NCBI GenBank assembly: GCA_024138015.1
Contig: JAMXBB010000007.1
Location: forward strand, 66,594,421-66,658,420
DNA: 64,000 nucleotides
Direction of reading: 5' to 3'
From: Lumnitzera littorea
Taxonomy: Eukaryota; Streptophyta; Magnoliopsida; Myrtales; Combretaceae
Shown: piece after piece, positions 23,844 through 36,990 of the stretch
How the letters are laid out: every line of letters starts with the position of its first letter
Position numbering within the stretch: position 1 is the first letter of the stretch
Translations under genes and position numbers: made by a program
Notes under the pieces: generated by a model
Seen by the model: only the letters and a program-made list of their open reading frames with translations
Told to the model about the DNA's origin: nothing
Databases searched by the model: none

Positions 23844-24102
23844 CATGGGCCAAGTTGGGACAAAATGGTGCAGGCGAATCTAACACGAGCGCGAAACGGA
23901 GGTAAGGCGGCCAGGCACTGCCCAAAGTCCTTCGAAGGTCCAATGGGCCTCTAATTCTGAAACCTTGAATGTATCCACGCAACGATGTCGTTTGGCGTAG
24001 AAGGTATTTTTCTTTTTCCTCGTATTCTTTTGCCAATCAAGGATACTCGAAACCCTATTCAGTAGCCTCTCTGGTCCTAGTCTGTTGTTCTCTCTAGGGT
24101 TA
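23844..24102 (+). promoter_or_regulatory. RSZ core promoter and 5' leader with site II and telo-box motifs
   Basis: Base composition changes sharply at about 23750 from AT-rich to mixed. TGGGCC occurs at 23846-23851 and 23944-23949, a CCAAT box at about 24032-24036, AAACCCTA at 24050-24057 and the reversed TAGGGTTA at 24095-24102. TGGGCC/T (site II, bound by TCP factors) together with telo-boxes is a known pairing in promoters of plant housekeeping and growth genes. A leader exon probably ends at 24163, where AAG|GTTGAT fits a donor. No TATA box is evident. Confidence 0.6.
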
Positions 24103-24576
24103 CCATCGATTCTTCAAAGATCTGAGACGAAGTTCACTCTTTGGCACCTTTTGCTTGTTCAAGGTTGATCTTTCCCTCTCTTTCTTTAACACCCATGTTT
24201 TTCATATCAAATCGAACTATGGTAGAAGAATATGAATATATTATATACATATATATCTAAATTTTTTGTTGTGTCGTTTGGCTACCGTTCGAAAAATGTA
24301 TGCTTTGCTTTTTAGATGAAACTGGTACGGTTATATTATCTGTAAGTTATGTACTCGTAAGCTGCCCTAATTCCGCTACGAAAGAGAAATTATAAGCATG
24401 TTCTATTTCTCGCTAGTTCATGCTGTTGGGGGTAAATTTTAGTACGTTTTTCACACTATCGAAGAATTTTGTTGATAATTGTCTAAGAAACTAACTTTTG
24501 TGTGAAATAATGGTTTCCATGTATTTCTTCTTGAATCTTTCTCTGTTTTTTGTTTATTTAGAGGTACATCTGGCAA

Positions 24577-27370
24577 ATGGCTCGTGTATACGTGGGTAAT
24601 TTGGATTCTCGTGTTTCTGAACGAGATCTTGAAGATGAGTTTCGCGTTTTTGGAGTTATAAGAAGGTACATCTTTGTCTGTAGATTTTGAGATGTGTGTG
24701 TGCATGTGCGTGCGCACAGTTGGTTAACCGTGTGCTATTCCAATACTCTACTTCAAAAAGAGCGCCATTGTCATGTATCATCCAACTATGATGGTTTGAT
24801 AGGGAACTCTTAATTCAGTTTCAAGCAGCTGTTGGATTGATTTCCATGGAATTCTACTCCACTTTAAGTTGCATTCTTTCATGTAATTGGAATTAAAAAT
24901 AAACTCTTCAAGCTGATGTTTACTGCAAAATTTATCATGTCTATTTAAAAATGCTGTCTAAGCTGTCTGTCTGGACTTTTTGTTGATGAAAAAAGCTTCT
25001 CTTTAATGTGTCATCTACTCATTACTTCTTGTGTGAGTTAGCATTGTCATTTTTATTGCTTTATTCATATCATTCTTTTCTTAATAATGGATTCTTTTTC
25101 GCTAGCCTATGTCTATTTAAAGTCAATTTTTGGAGATGAGCTTCATGATTCAAGTGAGTTGCTTAGTTAACAGAATTCTGTCAGCTGAGATATTTTGGAG
25201 CAGAGCAGCAATGCTCCTACTTACTTGAATTGCCTGGTGGAGATCACTCTGTGCGGCTTTATTATTAGAGAACCAAAATTTAAGAAATAATGGTAGGATC
25301 GTGAAAGTTATTGTCCAAGATGGTAGACTCTTATAATGCCACGATATGACATGAATGGAATTTAAGCTTATGTAAATAGGTGGTGCCAATAAATGTATCT
25401 TTATTTAGTTACAACAAACTTGGTGGTTTTGTATCTTTAACTGAAAAAATGGGTGGACTGACTAGACATCTCTTTTGTTGTTATAATCTTTGCTGCTTTT
25501 ACTTCTCCTCTTGTATATCAAATGTTCTTACTTTTAGCACGTGTGGATTGTAGTGTCTGGGTTGCTCGGAGACCGCCTGGATATGCCTTCATCGACTTTG
25601 ATGATCGCAGGGATGCGATGGATGCTATCCGTGAACTGGATGGTATGAATGGATATCCTTTATTTTTCATTTCTACAAACCAAATGTCAGTAGTTTCACA
25701 AAAACTTGACAGGTTTTGCCTCATGGTGTGGTGTTGGTAGCAGTGTTCAAGATTCTCTCTGATCACAAATAATGTTTCAACTTCTCTTTCTTCTTCTGGC
25801 TCATGTCCTTCCCTGCTTTAGTGATTAGATCGTTTCTTCATCTTCATACGGTGATTAGATTTAGACAAGCTGTTCCTTTGTTCACAGTTCTTGTGGGCAT
25901 CTTTAGTTGCTAGTGTGGTGCTGTTACCAGCAGTTAAGATTCTTTATGATAATGAATTAAGATACCTACTTTCATTTCTTCTTCCAACTAGAGCCCTTGA
26001 TTATGGGACTAGAGGCTTCCTGCTCATCTCAGTGTTGCAATTAGTTTTGGACAAAGCTGATTAATTCTTTATAGGTTTAAAATGCTGTGGTCTTGTTTGA
26101 CAATGCCATGCTCAGCCCAGATGATAATACGCTTATGAGCTATTTGGAAAATTCAAGATAGATTTTTAACTTTCATTCTCCCAAAGTGTGAATTGTTATG
26201 TACTTGTCTCTTTTTGGCTAAATATATGCGTTCAATAACTTAATATTTGTAATATATGCGTTCGATAGGAGCTTGCATTTCAGGCAAAGAATCCTTACAT
26301 CTTTATTCCCCCTCTTTTTGTTGGTATCCAATTCATGTTTCGCGTTCAATCTTTTTCTTGAATGATATATTCTGGCTTAGACCTAATTCTGGTGTTTCTT
26401 GAACAGTCCCCTATCGCTTAATTGTTGTGTGACTTTTTTTAGGTAAGAATGGATGGCGAGTTGAGCTTTCTCACAATTCTAGTGGTGGGCGTGGAGGCCG
26501 TGGCAGGTCTGGAGGTTCTGATTTGAAATGTTATGAATGTGGTGAACCTGGTCACTTTGCACGGGAATGCCGCCTGCGTGTAGGATCAGGTAGGCGCCGC
26601 AGTCGCAGTCCTAGGTACCGTAGAAGCCCAAGTTATGGAAGAAGGTATGTTGAAAGAAGTTGACCTATTTCATATAATGCAATTGTTGTTGATTTGCCTT
26701 TATTTTCCTATAAATCATGAAATCTCTCTTTATAAACTTTTGAATTTTATGTTGATCCTGCAAGAATGCTCTCAAGTACATTTTCAATTGCAAATGTGGT
26801 GTGTCGTGGTTAATGTTATATGCTCTCTTTTCCATACATTTGCTATGCAGGAGTTACAGTCCACATGGTCGATCCCCGAGACGTCGCAGTTATTCACCTC
26901 GTGGTCGAAGCTATAGCAGGTCTCCACCTCATCGTGGACGTGAGGAGCTGCCATATGCCAACGGGTGAGGCCTTTTTTTTCCTTTCTCTCTCCTTGTATT
27001 TTAATTTTTTCATCGGATGTGATCTCATACTTTATGATTAATGATGTCGATGTGGTTTTCATTCAAAGAGGGAGATGTGTTTTTTTTTTGGGGGGGGGGG
27101 GAGGGGCGGGGCTGATGTTTTTTCTTGATTTTGTCCATTTCAAGAAGGGTGAGCATTGAGATGGTCTCCTTGATTTACACTTGCTTTCACGTGTTTGTAT
27201 TTTTGCAGTTTTGTTAGTTATGTTTGCTTCTACAAATATTTGTCTATGCAAAGGATATCTGAAACTAGCTGGTATTTGACATGTGATAAATAAATGCTCC
27301 TTCCCTAAAAGTTATGGTTCTTTGATGAAAAATCAGGAATGGAAGGGATCGGCGCCGCAGTAGGAGTTGA
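24577..27370 (+). CDS. RSZ22: RSZ-type serine/arginine-rich splicing factor (RSZ22/RSZ21-like), 175 aa
   Basis: Nuclear pre-mRNA splicing factor of the plant SR family with one zinc knuckle. Coding exons, all with GT-AG borders and matching phases, are 24577-24665, 25554-25642, 26443-26644, 26851-26964 and 27337-27370, together 528 nt. The start follows a leader intron (24164-24561), with ATG 15 nt inside its exon. The protein has an RRM with RNP2 VYVGNL (residues 4-9) and RNP1 GYAFIDFD (39-46). A Gly/Arg hinge (74-84) is followed by the CCHC knuckle CYECGEPGHFAREC (89-102) and an RS domain rich in SRSP and SYSP (108-175) ending RDRRRSRS. RSZ22 and RSZ21 are about 190-200 aa, so this is a slightly short member; I cannot choose between the two. 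Introns 2 and 3 are long (888 and 800 nt), as is usual where SR genes are alternatively spliced. Confidence 0.95.
25531..25553 (+). promoter_or_regulatory. Tandem 3' splice sites before RSZ coding exon 2
   Basis: Two AGs lie 16 nt apart: CTTTTAG ending 25537 and GATTGTAG ending 25553. Only the downstream one keeps the RRM frame (..R-S-V-W-V-A). The upstream one has the better pyrimidine tract. Its use adds 16 nt and, after S-T-C-G-L, meets TAG, giving a truncated frame. Confidence 0.5.
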
Positions 27371-29450
27371 ATGTGTGAGCTCTGATGCTGGTCTTTTCAA
27401 GATGCATGGTCGAGTGTGTTAATTAGTTTTGGATTTGCTACGACTTTGTTTTAATCGGGGCACGCCCTCAGCCTCTCTTGGATTTTGGATAAGTTTCCTA
27501 CCTCTGCGTATGTTCTCTTCTTTTATTACATGAAAAATCATTCTAATCATATCTAGGCAGAAGGAACCATAGTATTTGCTCTTAAATTATTATTATAATG
27601 TGAGCTTAAAGAACATTGCTAAAGTTCCCATGCCTTTTGTTTCTTGTCGAGGTATCGTCTCGGTTTGCTTCATTGGTTTTTTGCTTCTGCACTTCTGTGG
27701 TTCTTCGCTGCCCTGCTTTGGGATCTTCAATTTTGATAGATTGTGGGTCCCAGCCGGCTACGTCTCTAGATGCTTCTGTTTTCTCTTTCTCCAGCTTGAT
27801 GCACCCTTCTCAATTATAGTGGACATTTTTTTGTTAGATTAAAAGGTCGCCGAGCTGCTTCAAATGCTCTACCAACAGGTAATATCTGTTCTGTCAAAAG
27901 CTGGAATGTTAGGTGAATGCCAGGGGTGTGATGGTTGAATAAGCTTGATCTTGAAAGAAAGATATTTACCTCATCCATCTTGTGATATTGGACCCTGGAC
28001 CATTACTCCGTTCTTATATAGGATATTTAATGGGTTTGTTTTTTTTTTTTTTTACCAAACTGACAATTTAAGGTTTTCAGTCAGCCTTTTCCTTGCCGGT
28101 TGATCTAAAACAACCATCAGTTCATTGTCTTCAAGAAGGCATGTGCTTTATTTTGGCTGTATAACATATATATACACTGCAGCGGGCTGTGAACTTCTTG
28201 GACCTGGTTTATCCTTTTTGCTTGGTAGCCATGGGCTTATTAGTTGATTCGAGAGTTCTTTCCCATTCGGAGAGCTCCTGGAATTGTTGGATTTTTAGCT
28301 CATTATCTTTCTGGGCTTACTGATTTCTGAAAGAGCTCATTGGCAGTCAGGATGTCTGCTATTTCTTTTGAGAATAGTCTTCTTCACGTAAGCTCAGCAT
28401 GAATTCTACACTGGAAGCTGCTGGCAGTAGCCTGATCTCTCCAGGTGGACTTTCTGTCCGTGGCTTGCAAGTCAGGCACTCAGTCTAGTTGCATCATTTT
28501 AGTCAGCGCTGGTTTGGTGCCATATAATTGATTAAAAGATGGTTTCTTTATTTAAAATGCTGGGTAGCTGCCATATATGTTTATGTCCAATCTTTTGCGT
28601 TTCTTTTTGGTCTGTTGTAAAAGAAAAAAATATTTCTCCTTATGACTGACTAATCATGTTTTGTGCTTATGCCTTGTTGACTTCACAGCTTTAATTTGTA
28701 TTTGCCTAACCTGAATTTTATCGTGATGCCCTTTTTTCCAACATAATTTCTGAATCAGGCTTGTTTATTGGCCTGTTATTTTTAAGAACCCCTATATAGA
28801 AAAGAGTGACTACTGCCGATCACCGTATGCTGTACTTGTATAAATAGTGTGGCTGTTTTGGAATGTTTGAGCGCAACCGGCCTATCAGGCATCCTTGTTG
28901 GCAGCAGCAAGCAAGATTTATCATGAAAATTCCTTTCGACTTCAAGGAGACTTACAGAAGATTTCTAGATAGCCATGTAGGGTTCTATTAAAAGTGAGTT
29001 GTGTTTTATCCTTCGGTCTTACGATAGTTGCAATATCGAAGTGTCGGCCCAGATTCGCTTTCCAGGTTAGCTGCAACCTGTGTTTCTCTTTAAATTATTT
29101 ATAGCTCTCCCCAGTTTGATGTGTACGGACTCGATACTGTTAGATTTTGACTGCTAATAATGTGATGGGCCTTAGGATTTAATGCTTTTAAGAATTGGGA
29201 GTGTCAGCTTCCACGTTCTTTGAGGGAGTAGCTAGCCTTAACAGTAGTGAGAGGTGGTACATACAGAGCGTTTCGGTTACATTTACATGGCCGTGAAGGA
29301 CGTTATCCTGTCATTCTGTATATAAAGATACCAGACCAACTAGGATGCACTGTGTGTGGGTGTGTTTCATTAGTATTAGGGGTGCTGTGCAAGTGGTTCA
29401 TATCTGAATTAATGAGAATTGTACTTTACCATTAAATGTAATAAATGTTA
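27371..29450 (+). other. RSZ 3' untranslated region and downstream sequence
   Basis: No conserved coding frame. Composition stays less AT-rich than the intergenic sequence beyond 29450, which suggests an extended 3' UTR, an overlapping noncoding transcript or an old gene. Polyadenylation-like AATGTAATAAATG is at about 29435-29447. Short open frames at 27576-27842 and 29247-29435 look like chance. Confidence 0.35.
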
Positions 29451-32010
29451 TGTTTTTGTCAACTATATAATAGATATTACTAATTTATTAAACCTATTTT
29501 GCATCTCTTAAATGTAATTAGGTATTTGTACTTGTGTCTTATGTAATTTTTAAATGTGATATAGGTATATATGTTTATATCACATTTAAAGATGTAATAT
29601 ACATTTAATTATTATCAATATTGCATTTTTAAAATATGATTTATCATATATATTTATGTAATATTTTTTATATTTATGTATTCTTTCAAAGAATAGGAGA
29701 CATTTGCTTCACTCTGAATTAATTCATGGCGGGTCCTGTTAAGCAGAGCCAACCTGTTTAGGAGAGGTTTGAAGTGCTTTTGACCTAATTCAAGCTGTTA
29801 CTGGTCAATGGGTTAAATGGGTAGATAGAAAATGTTATATATATATTCTTTTGGTAACTAAAAATTTGAACCATTATCGTTGCGCAGAGGTATGTTAATC
29901 TGAAAAAATGTTTTATATATTTTTTAGGTAATTAAAATGTTTCTTCCAATTGAAGTTTTATAAAATAAAGATGATATTCAAAGAGGGGAGAAGAAATGGA
30001 CAATCAAAGTAAAAAATCTTTAGGTAGAAGCTTAGGGATCTAAAGGATAATTTACCCTTTACATTTGGTATTCATGAAGGAATAGTTTAAAATAAAGTAG
30101 AATGGATTGGAATAAAGTAAGGATTGAAATGAAATCTTATCTTGTGTTTATAAATACTCATGGAATGAAATAAAATGATATTAAATGCATAGATAGTGTT
30201 ATTTGTCACAAATGTTCATATTTATTGAATGTTATAAATTGTTTGAAGATTTAATAAGTAATATTAATTGATCTTAATTAATGAAGGAAAAATGAAATTG
30301 TGATTTTGCCTTTCTAAAAACATAATCAAATTCCCCCATGTTATCGTAATTGATGAATTCCATGAAATTATGGTTTAGTCTTTTAAATACATTTTTAAAT
30401 ATGAGAAAAGAGAATGGTACTTAAAATCACAATTCTATTCTGGTTAATTTTCGCATAATAAATACGATATTATAGGAAAATTAGAAAGTTTTGAAAAATT
30501 TGTGTTATTCGTTATGGCATGTATCTTAAATGTATGTACGTATGTATATATATGTATGTGTACCTATATACATATACATAAATATATTCTCTTTTGTTTT
30601 TGTTTGTCTTCTTGCATATGTTGAACCTATCTTACTGTGGTCATTTTTTCTAATGAGAAATTGGTAGTTAGTCATGTGCTAGGTCGACTTGGCTTGGAAC
30701 TAGTCTTAAATCATTGATTCACGGACTAGAAGGAGAGTGAATCAGGTTTAGTTTATCGGTTTAAGGGTAGGGGTTAGGTTAAGTAGCTCTTGAACCATTG
30801 GTTTTTTTTCTTTTGAATTTTTCTTATTTTTTAAAATGATTTGTGGACTATTTGACTTTTTTTTTTTTTAATTCAATCTAAAACTTTATATCCTTTCTTG
30901 TAAATCAAAAGTTTTATTTTTGGTTTTTATTTTTTTTTTCGATCTCCAAATGACTTGTATGGACCACACGATGTTATATTACAATATTAAATAAAATCGG
31001 CTAAAGTGATAAAATTGCGAAATACTAAGATTTCTTATTTGTACTTTGGAATATATTGTCTAAACGGAAAAATAAATTACAATGTAATTATAAATTGTTA
31101 TTGTACATTGTCAAATATGATTCCTTAGATTAGAGTACAGTTATTGAATATAATTATAAATTAAAGTGTTATAATGATATAAAAAAGTCATTTTACACGT
31201 GAAGAAATTAGGGGTAGTGGGAAAGTTTATTTTATTGTTTTTAAAGTCATCTTGAGGTGTCGATGTATTTGTTAGTTAGAATTAAAATGATGTAGCTTGA
31301 TATGATTTTTTAGAAAATCTTTAGTATATTAGTCAATTTTAAATTAAGTGAAAAATGTAAAGTCTATATTTTTTTAAAGCAAAAACTTTTTGTCAATGTT
31401 GATTTGAAAAGTCTAAAAGTGAATCTCTAATTTTTGAAAAATCATTTCTTTTTACTTTTTTTGTTCTCTTAAAACCATGAAAACAATTTTTTTAGGTGAA
31501 AAGTTAACAAGGGAATACTCTCATTCATTTTTCTTCTTCTTCTTTTTTTTTTTTAGTTTTTTTTTTATTTTATTTTGAGATTGGGCTGGCCTTAAATTGT
31601 TGGTTCAACTGGTGGGTTGGATTAACGGTTTAAAGGCTTGCCAACCTAATGGTTTTCAAAAGGTTGAATCGATGATTGATTTATGATTTGGAATTAGCTT
31701 GAGCTCATGTTTATATATTATGATGCTTGATTAAGAATTACCTAGCAAGTAATGTTTATATTCATATTTAAATAGAGGATGAAAAAATTTAGAGAGGAGA
31801 TCGATATTATTAAAAGCATTATAAAGGTTATTTTGATTTAGGTAAATTTGGTTGGCACATTACAAAATTGTATAAGCATCCTTTTTGACATTTAACGTGT
31901 TATATGAGTTGCATATAATAGATATCTTGAATTTGTATTATTTTTAATGTCTATCTTCGTTACGTTCTATTAAAATTTCTCATCTCTTATGATCTTTTGT
32001 CCAACTTTTT
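29451..32010. other. No gene; AT-rich intergenic sequence
   Basis: Strongly AT-rich with several T tracts. About 30063-30480 starts TTACATTTGGTATTCATGAA, resembling the ends of the Tourist-like MITEs elsewhere in this window, but no matching right end was found. Confidence 0.35.
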
Positions 32011-32089
32011 TGTGCTATAAGTTTTTCGAGAGGAAAATAAATTGAAAAAAAGAGAGCTTGGGCAAAAGATATTACTTGTAGGAGATACG

Positions 32090-32420
32090 AAAGATGCTTT
32101 TCTTAAAATCATCTTCCACTTTTTTGAAATTAAAGAGGAATGTGCCTTTCTAAGAAAGTGTCTTTTTCTTTAATACATTAATAAAGAAGATGTTTTGTAG
32201 GAAAGCTTCTTCCCCTTTTTTTGAAGTTAAAGAGGAAGGCACATTCTAGAAGTACACTTTTTTCTTTAATGTATCAAAAGAGAATGCATATTCTTAGAAA
32301 ATGCTTTTTTCTTTTACACATTAAAGAAGAAGGTACTTTTGAGGAAAGTGCTTTTCTCTTTGATACACTAAATAAGAAGGTGCTTTTTGAGAAGGTGTTT
32401 TTTATAGAAATACTTACCAC
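32090..32420. repeat. 47-bp tandem repeats in the left end of MULE-2, about six units
   Basis: The word TAAAGARGAA (or a variant) recurs at about 32131, 32178, 32228, 32275, 32322 and 32369, a period of 47-50. A unit reads roughly TAAAGAAGAAGGTGCTTTT followed by GAGGAAAGTGCTTTTCTCTTTGATACAC-type sequence, so each unit is partly self-complementary. A 79-codon open frame across it is a byproduct. Confidence 0.8.
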
Positions 32421-32999
32421 ACAACAGCTAGTAAGTTTTCATATATACAAATTAGTTTAACCTAGTAAAATCCAAGTAAAAACAAAGCGAAAATAGGCTT
32501 AATAGTTACACTCCACTTCTATCTTGGATAAGCAACTCTAGACTTCACCACATTTCACTGAACTCGTTACTTATCCTTCCAATAACTATCTATGTATACA
32601 ATCATAACAAGGTAACTAAAAATTGGAAATCAAATGTTTAAGTGTGATATAGCTTGAGCAAACAAAGAAATAAGAAGTGTTTTTATATAAAAATGTATAT
32701 AACTAGAAATGTCAAGTTTGTAATTCATACAAAACAAAATAATGTATAAGGCTAGTTCCTTCTTCTACTACTTTTAGTGAATATATGAGCTATCCTAGAA
32801 GTTAACTCTTACTTAGACCTACTTTTATTAGAAGTAGTTGGAGCTTGTGATAACATTGTCCCTACATTAGGATACTTAATGGTTGATACAGAGGCATCGG
32901 ATGGCCTTATAGTATTAGGTTTTGGTTAACCTCGTCCTTGTTATTGTGTAATGCCCCTCATCCTTGTATGTTCACTGCACCTAGGTGGATTTAAAGAGT

Positions 33000-34960
33000 T
33001 GTAATTTGGCTTGTTTGAGTCATGTTGCTCTTGTACTTGCGCCTCAACTAGATGAAACGAGTATAATGTAATCAGATTGTGGACCTCTAACATCTACATC
33101 CCTCGAATTTACATATACTTGGGTGGTGATGTAGTCGGCCTAGTCTATGGATATCTAAATTTACTGAAACTCCTCGACTTGTAAAATGAAGGAGCATTAA
33201 TATAAGTTGGTATAAGACAACGAAACATGAATAATAAGTGACATATATATACTTACCAATCCCTTAAATAGAGCTTCATCACGACTAATGCCATGGCACA
33301 TAATGGTCTTGTACCATTGCCTTTAGTTGTGCTTGGTACTTTTAGGTTCCTCCATATGTAGCACACAAGTATGTCTATCATTCTAAATGTTGATATAGCT
33401 CATGTGGTAGCTTATCTAATTAACATCAGTGTAACCCCTCAAGTTGATTTAATGTAATTGCTCTACCTTATCCTTATAACAGTTTGAGGGAACCTTTTAC
33501 AACCTCCCAAATTGGTGCACCACTCACTTCGTATGGTGCTACTCGATAATGTGAAAGCATATTAGGAGCATCTGAGCTGTTCACATAACTTTGCTATGTC
33601 TGCAATAGTCTAGTATGATCTAGTGGAGGTCATCTGTATGGGGCTATCAAGTAATCTATATAAATATGTAAAAAATGTCAACTAATGCACAATAGATATG
33701 GAATGAAAAAGCAGAAGTCATGTTCATTTCTGCATACTTGATTTAGGCTCTACGATCAAAGGTATCTTGGTACGCCTTCATCACATGTGTAGGGTGTTGT
33801 GTAGTATTTCGCTTCATACTCCATTGAGTTGCTAGAGGTTAGCTACTGTTAACTATCATACCATGTCAACTAAAGGAGGCAATGCGTGGGAAATGGTCCC
33901 AAGTTCACACCTAAAGGAGGATGACTACCCTTCTCATCTCATGCATTGTATCTTTAGAAGTTAGGCACAACTGTTTGTATAACAAAGCTAAGCATGTTGA
34001 TCCTTAGCTATATTGGTAAGCTTGTTTGAAGTCTCTTAGAGTTGGAAGGAGCATGAGATGTATCATGTTCCTTAACTTATATATGAAGACATACCCTTCC
34101 AATATTTGTAGGATGTAGGCCCTAGTATGTCTTTTCACTTGCTTCTTGTCAACTTCTTGTGGCAGGAACCTAAAATGCTTATAAAACAAAGTTAACTTAA
34201 CTTGTCCTCCTCGACTCGCTTTACCCTTAATCATGATACCGAGATAATCCATGGATATTTGAGATCATGTTTGATATGTGCTATTGGTAACTGATATGCC
34301 ATCCATGTGGAGGGTAAACTGAATCTCAATATCTTATAGGGTAACAGTATGCTCCCATGAGCCTTATGAAATGTGTGCATTTCTTGTCTCCAGTGCTTAA
34401 TGAGCACATCGATCAAATACTAATCCAGTTGGATATATGGAAGTGACTTAACCTTGTGAATCTAGCCTGCTCTATGTACTACTTTATGCGAGGGTATAAT
34501 TTAATCTCATTCACATTTTAGTCATGATGTAGCTTTCGCTCTTGGCGTCGCATTATAAGTGCTTTGGTCAGTTGCAAAATACATTCACCATAAGACGTTA
34601 TAAAGTAATGACAAAATTACTATAACGAGCAGTTGTAAGGAAAAACAATTGTTAGTAGCCTATGTGTCCTACCTAAACTCATTGTGAATCGTGCCTATCT
34701 TCAACGCTAAGAATCAATCCGTCAATAGGTTTAGGCTCCATTTATCTTGAAAAATTGAAACAATAAAAAGTTAGAAATCGATGTCGTTAAGAAAATCATT
34801 AAATAACAATAACAATTGAGCAATAGAATGACATTTATATCGATATTATCATTATTTGATGAGTTACCCTCTTGATTTCCATATGGACATGCTCTTCCAT
34901 TGTGTCCTTCTCTTCTACACAAGGTGCATGTTATTCTATCCGGACTTCCTCTCATGTTCA
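33000..34960 (-). pseudogene. Plant mobile domain (PMD)-like region and CCHC knuckle of MULE-2
   Basis: The minus strand at 34731-34961 reads MNMRGSPDRITCTLCRREGH then NGRACP, a complete C-x2-C-x4-H-x4-C knuckle. Below it, 34004-34416 carries RRQ-like and QVKRHTRAYILQILEGYVFI blocks followed by MIHLMLLPTLRDF. These are typical of PMD (aminotransferase-like plant mobile domain) proteins, in which a TRAYILxLLGG-LF block is followed by L-D. Equivalent blocks occur in MULE-1 at 48900-49150. Stops and shifts break the frame. Family assignment is by motif memory. Confidence 0.6.
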
Positions 34961-35159
34961 TCTCTATGTGGAATCGTTTTGTATAGAGCTTGCCCTTCTT
35001 ATGTTTGAGTAACGGATTAGGACAAACTTTCTATAGATGTAGAATAATTGGTTATGTTGACTTATCTCTAATCAAGAAGAAGTGTGCTTTGTGACACTGC
35101 ACTTGATGGATAGATTTGTAACATTTCTTGATTGAGGACATAATGTTAAACGGCTTAAA

Positions 35160-36990
35160 TTTGGCCATAGTTATTGTGTGTGAGCAAGAGATCTTATATA
35201 CTGCCATTTGTTATAGGTACACATGTGGTTGTTGAAGTCAACCGTTTGCATATGATTACCTCATTTCATCCCGTTGCGTACATGCTCATTACTTGTCATA
35301 ACCTCATACAACTTGCTATATTTGTTGAACCACACCACACAGTGAGAACTTGCTCATTGCACTTACTCCTCCAACACATCTATGGCATATTTCGTAAAGA
35401 GTTGATTTCTAGTAACCTACTCTAGTAGCTCATCGTGTCTCTTATTCTAAAATAGTATATAGTTATAGAAGATCTTCCTTACTAGTGCTGTAACAGGTAA
35501 CTCTTAAGCATTTTTTAAAACCTCATTATAAGCTTTCACAAAGTTTGATATCATGTATATAAATTGATAGCCCTTATCATGTATAAGTATCTATTGGTTC
35601 ATCGGCAAAGGTTAGAACCAGTCAAGGGCATTAGGCTTCAAACTTAGGACCTTTTCCATTCACTTCTCAAACTTCCAAGGTTGAGTTTGCATTGCACCAA
35701 AAGTTGCTCACTTCTTAAATTGATAGTTCTTGTATATTTTGTTGAAATTACTCGTAATGTGTCATATAAACCAATGCCAAACCGCAAAGGGAGGTTTCTA
35801 TCTAGTTTCATCCCTCTTTAAAGTTGATCGGATACCTGTCTCTCTATTTGATATAAGGCATATGGTCTTTTGGCTTGCTCTCTTGTCATAGACATATTGC
35901 CTTGGATTTCTAAGAAATTAACCCTATGCCTCTATTGTATCGTCATCTACTAATGCAAAGGCTAGAAGGCTATGTGGTTTACACCATTTATGTTGGTTGT
36001 AATGAGTAGCTTCTCATAGTTTTTTTCCATATAAAAATGTCCCATCAATAGCAACCGTGGGCCCATAGAACTTTCACGCCTCTATGCATGGGTCGAAAAA
36101 CCACCAAACCCATCGTAACTCCATTACCTTTGGTTCCTCTGACTTACCTCACATTCACTCAACCTTTGTCCTAAGATTGCTCATATGTATAGCGTTGAGT
36201 AGTCTTAGAAGATTGTTATATGATCTCTCTTAGTGACTATAGACTGTTTCAATAGCCTTTATTTTTTAAGACCATAACCTTTTATTGGTAACTATATACT
36301 CGAATTACTTGCTGACAATACTACATAATTGAGAAATTTTTGTTTGAGGGTATTCTCTAATAACATGTAAAAACTCCTTTCCATTGTATTTGAATCCAAT
36401 TGCACGTGGGCTAGAGTTATTAATGGATTCACATATGTATGAGTTCTTGCTAGCCTTCTTATGACTCATATGCCTTCTAACTTTTTCTTACATGCCCTTA
36501 ATCTCTACTTGTATCCTCCTTTATACTTAGTATGCACGATTGAATACTTGCTCTTTTTTTATTCCATTGATTTGAAGTTTGCATGATGCTTGATGTAGTA
36601 ATGCATCATAACTCTCACTAATTCATTCTACTCATTGAATCTCATACCTATGTGTAGGTTTTCGTTAGCTTGTATGTTGTTGAACTCTTTGTTAATGCTC
36701 TTCTCAAATTGCTTTTAGCCATCGTCTTTAACCCTGTTGAAGAGCGGTATTGCATCCTTAACAGCAAATCGAATTGTTTGAACCTCCGGAGGGTGACTAG
36801 ATGCTGGTGTAGGCTCTATTGAACTTGAGTTAGAGGAGTAAAGGTGTTTAGGTAATATCTTCGGCATGTAGGAATGACTACCACCTATCATACGAATAAT
36901 CGAATGTGGTGGAAGCATCTCAATTTCATGTTGTCATAATCATCATCCTTATCATCCCCGTTTGGCTCAAAATCATCATCATCATCATCC
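35160..36990 (-). pseudogene. MULE transposase remnant of MULE-2
   Basis: Near 36020-36070 the minus strand reads AIDGTFLYGKK, the first catalytic Asp block of MULE transposases. It is followed by LLAFALVDDDTIEA and, near 35850-35885, a CLISNREAGI block where active proteins read ISDRHxGI, so the second Asp is lost. Next comes FAVWHWFI-HITSNFNKIYKN, typical of the conserved H-FC-RH--NF segment. A SWIM-like motif CTYNKWQYIRS (about 35200-35240) has lost Cys residues. An acidic stretch (SEEDDDDDDFEPNGDDKDDD) lies at about 36935-37000. No intact frame. Confidence 0.75.

Noticed and set aside
27079..27108. T/G homopolymer run as a functional element
   Set aside because: It is in an RSZ intron and most likely a simple repeat prone to sequencing error.
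30063..30480. Tourist-like MITE starting TTACATTTGG
   Set aside because: The left end looks right, but no convincing right end or duplication could be located.
32221..32460. 79-codon plus frame as a gene
   Set aside because: It is the 47-bp repeat of the MULE-2 end read as protein.
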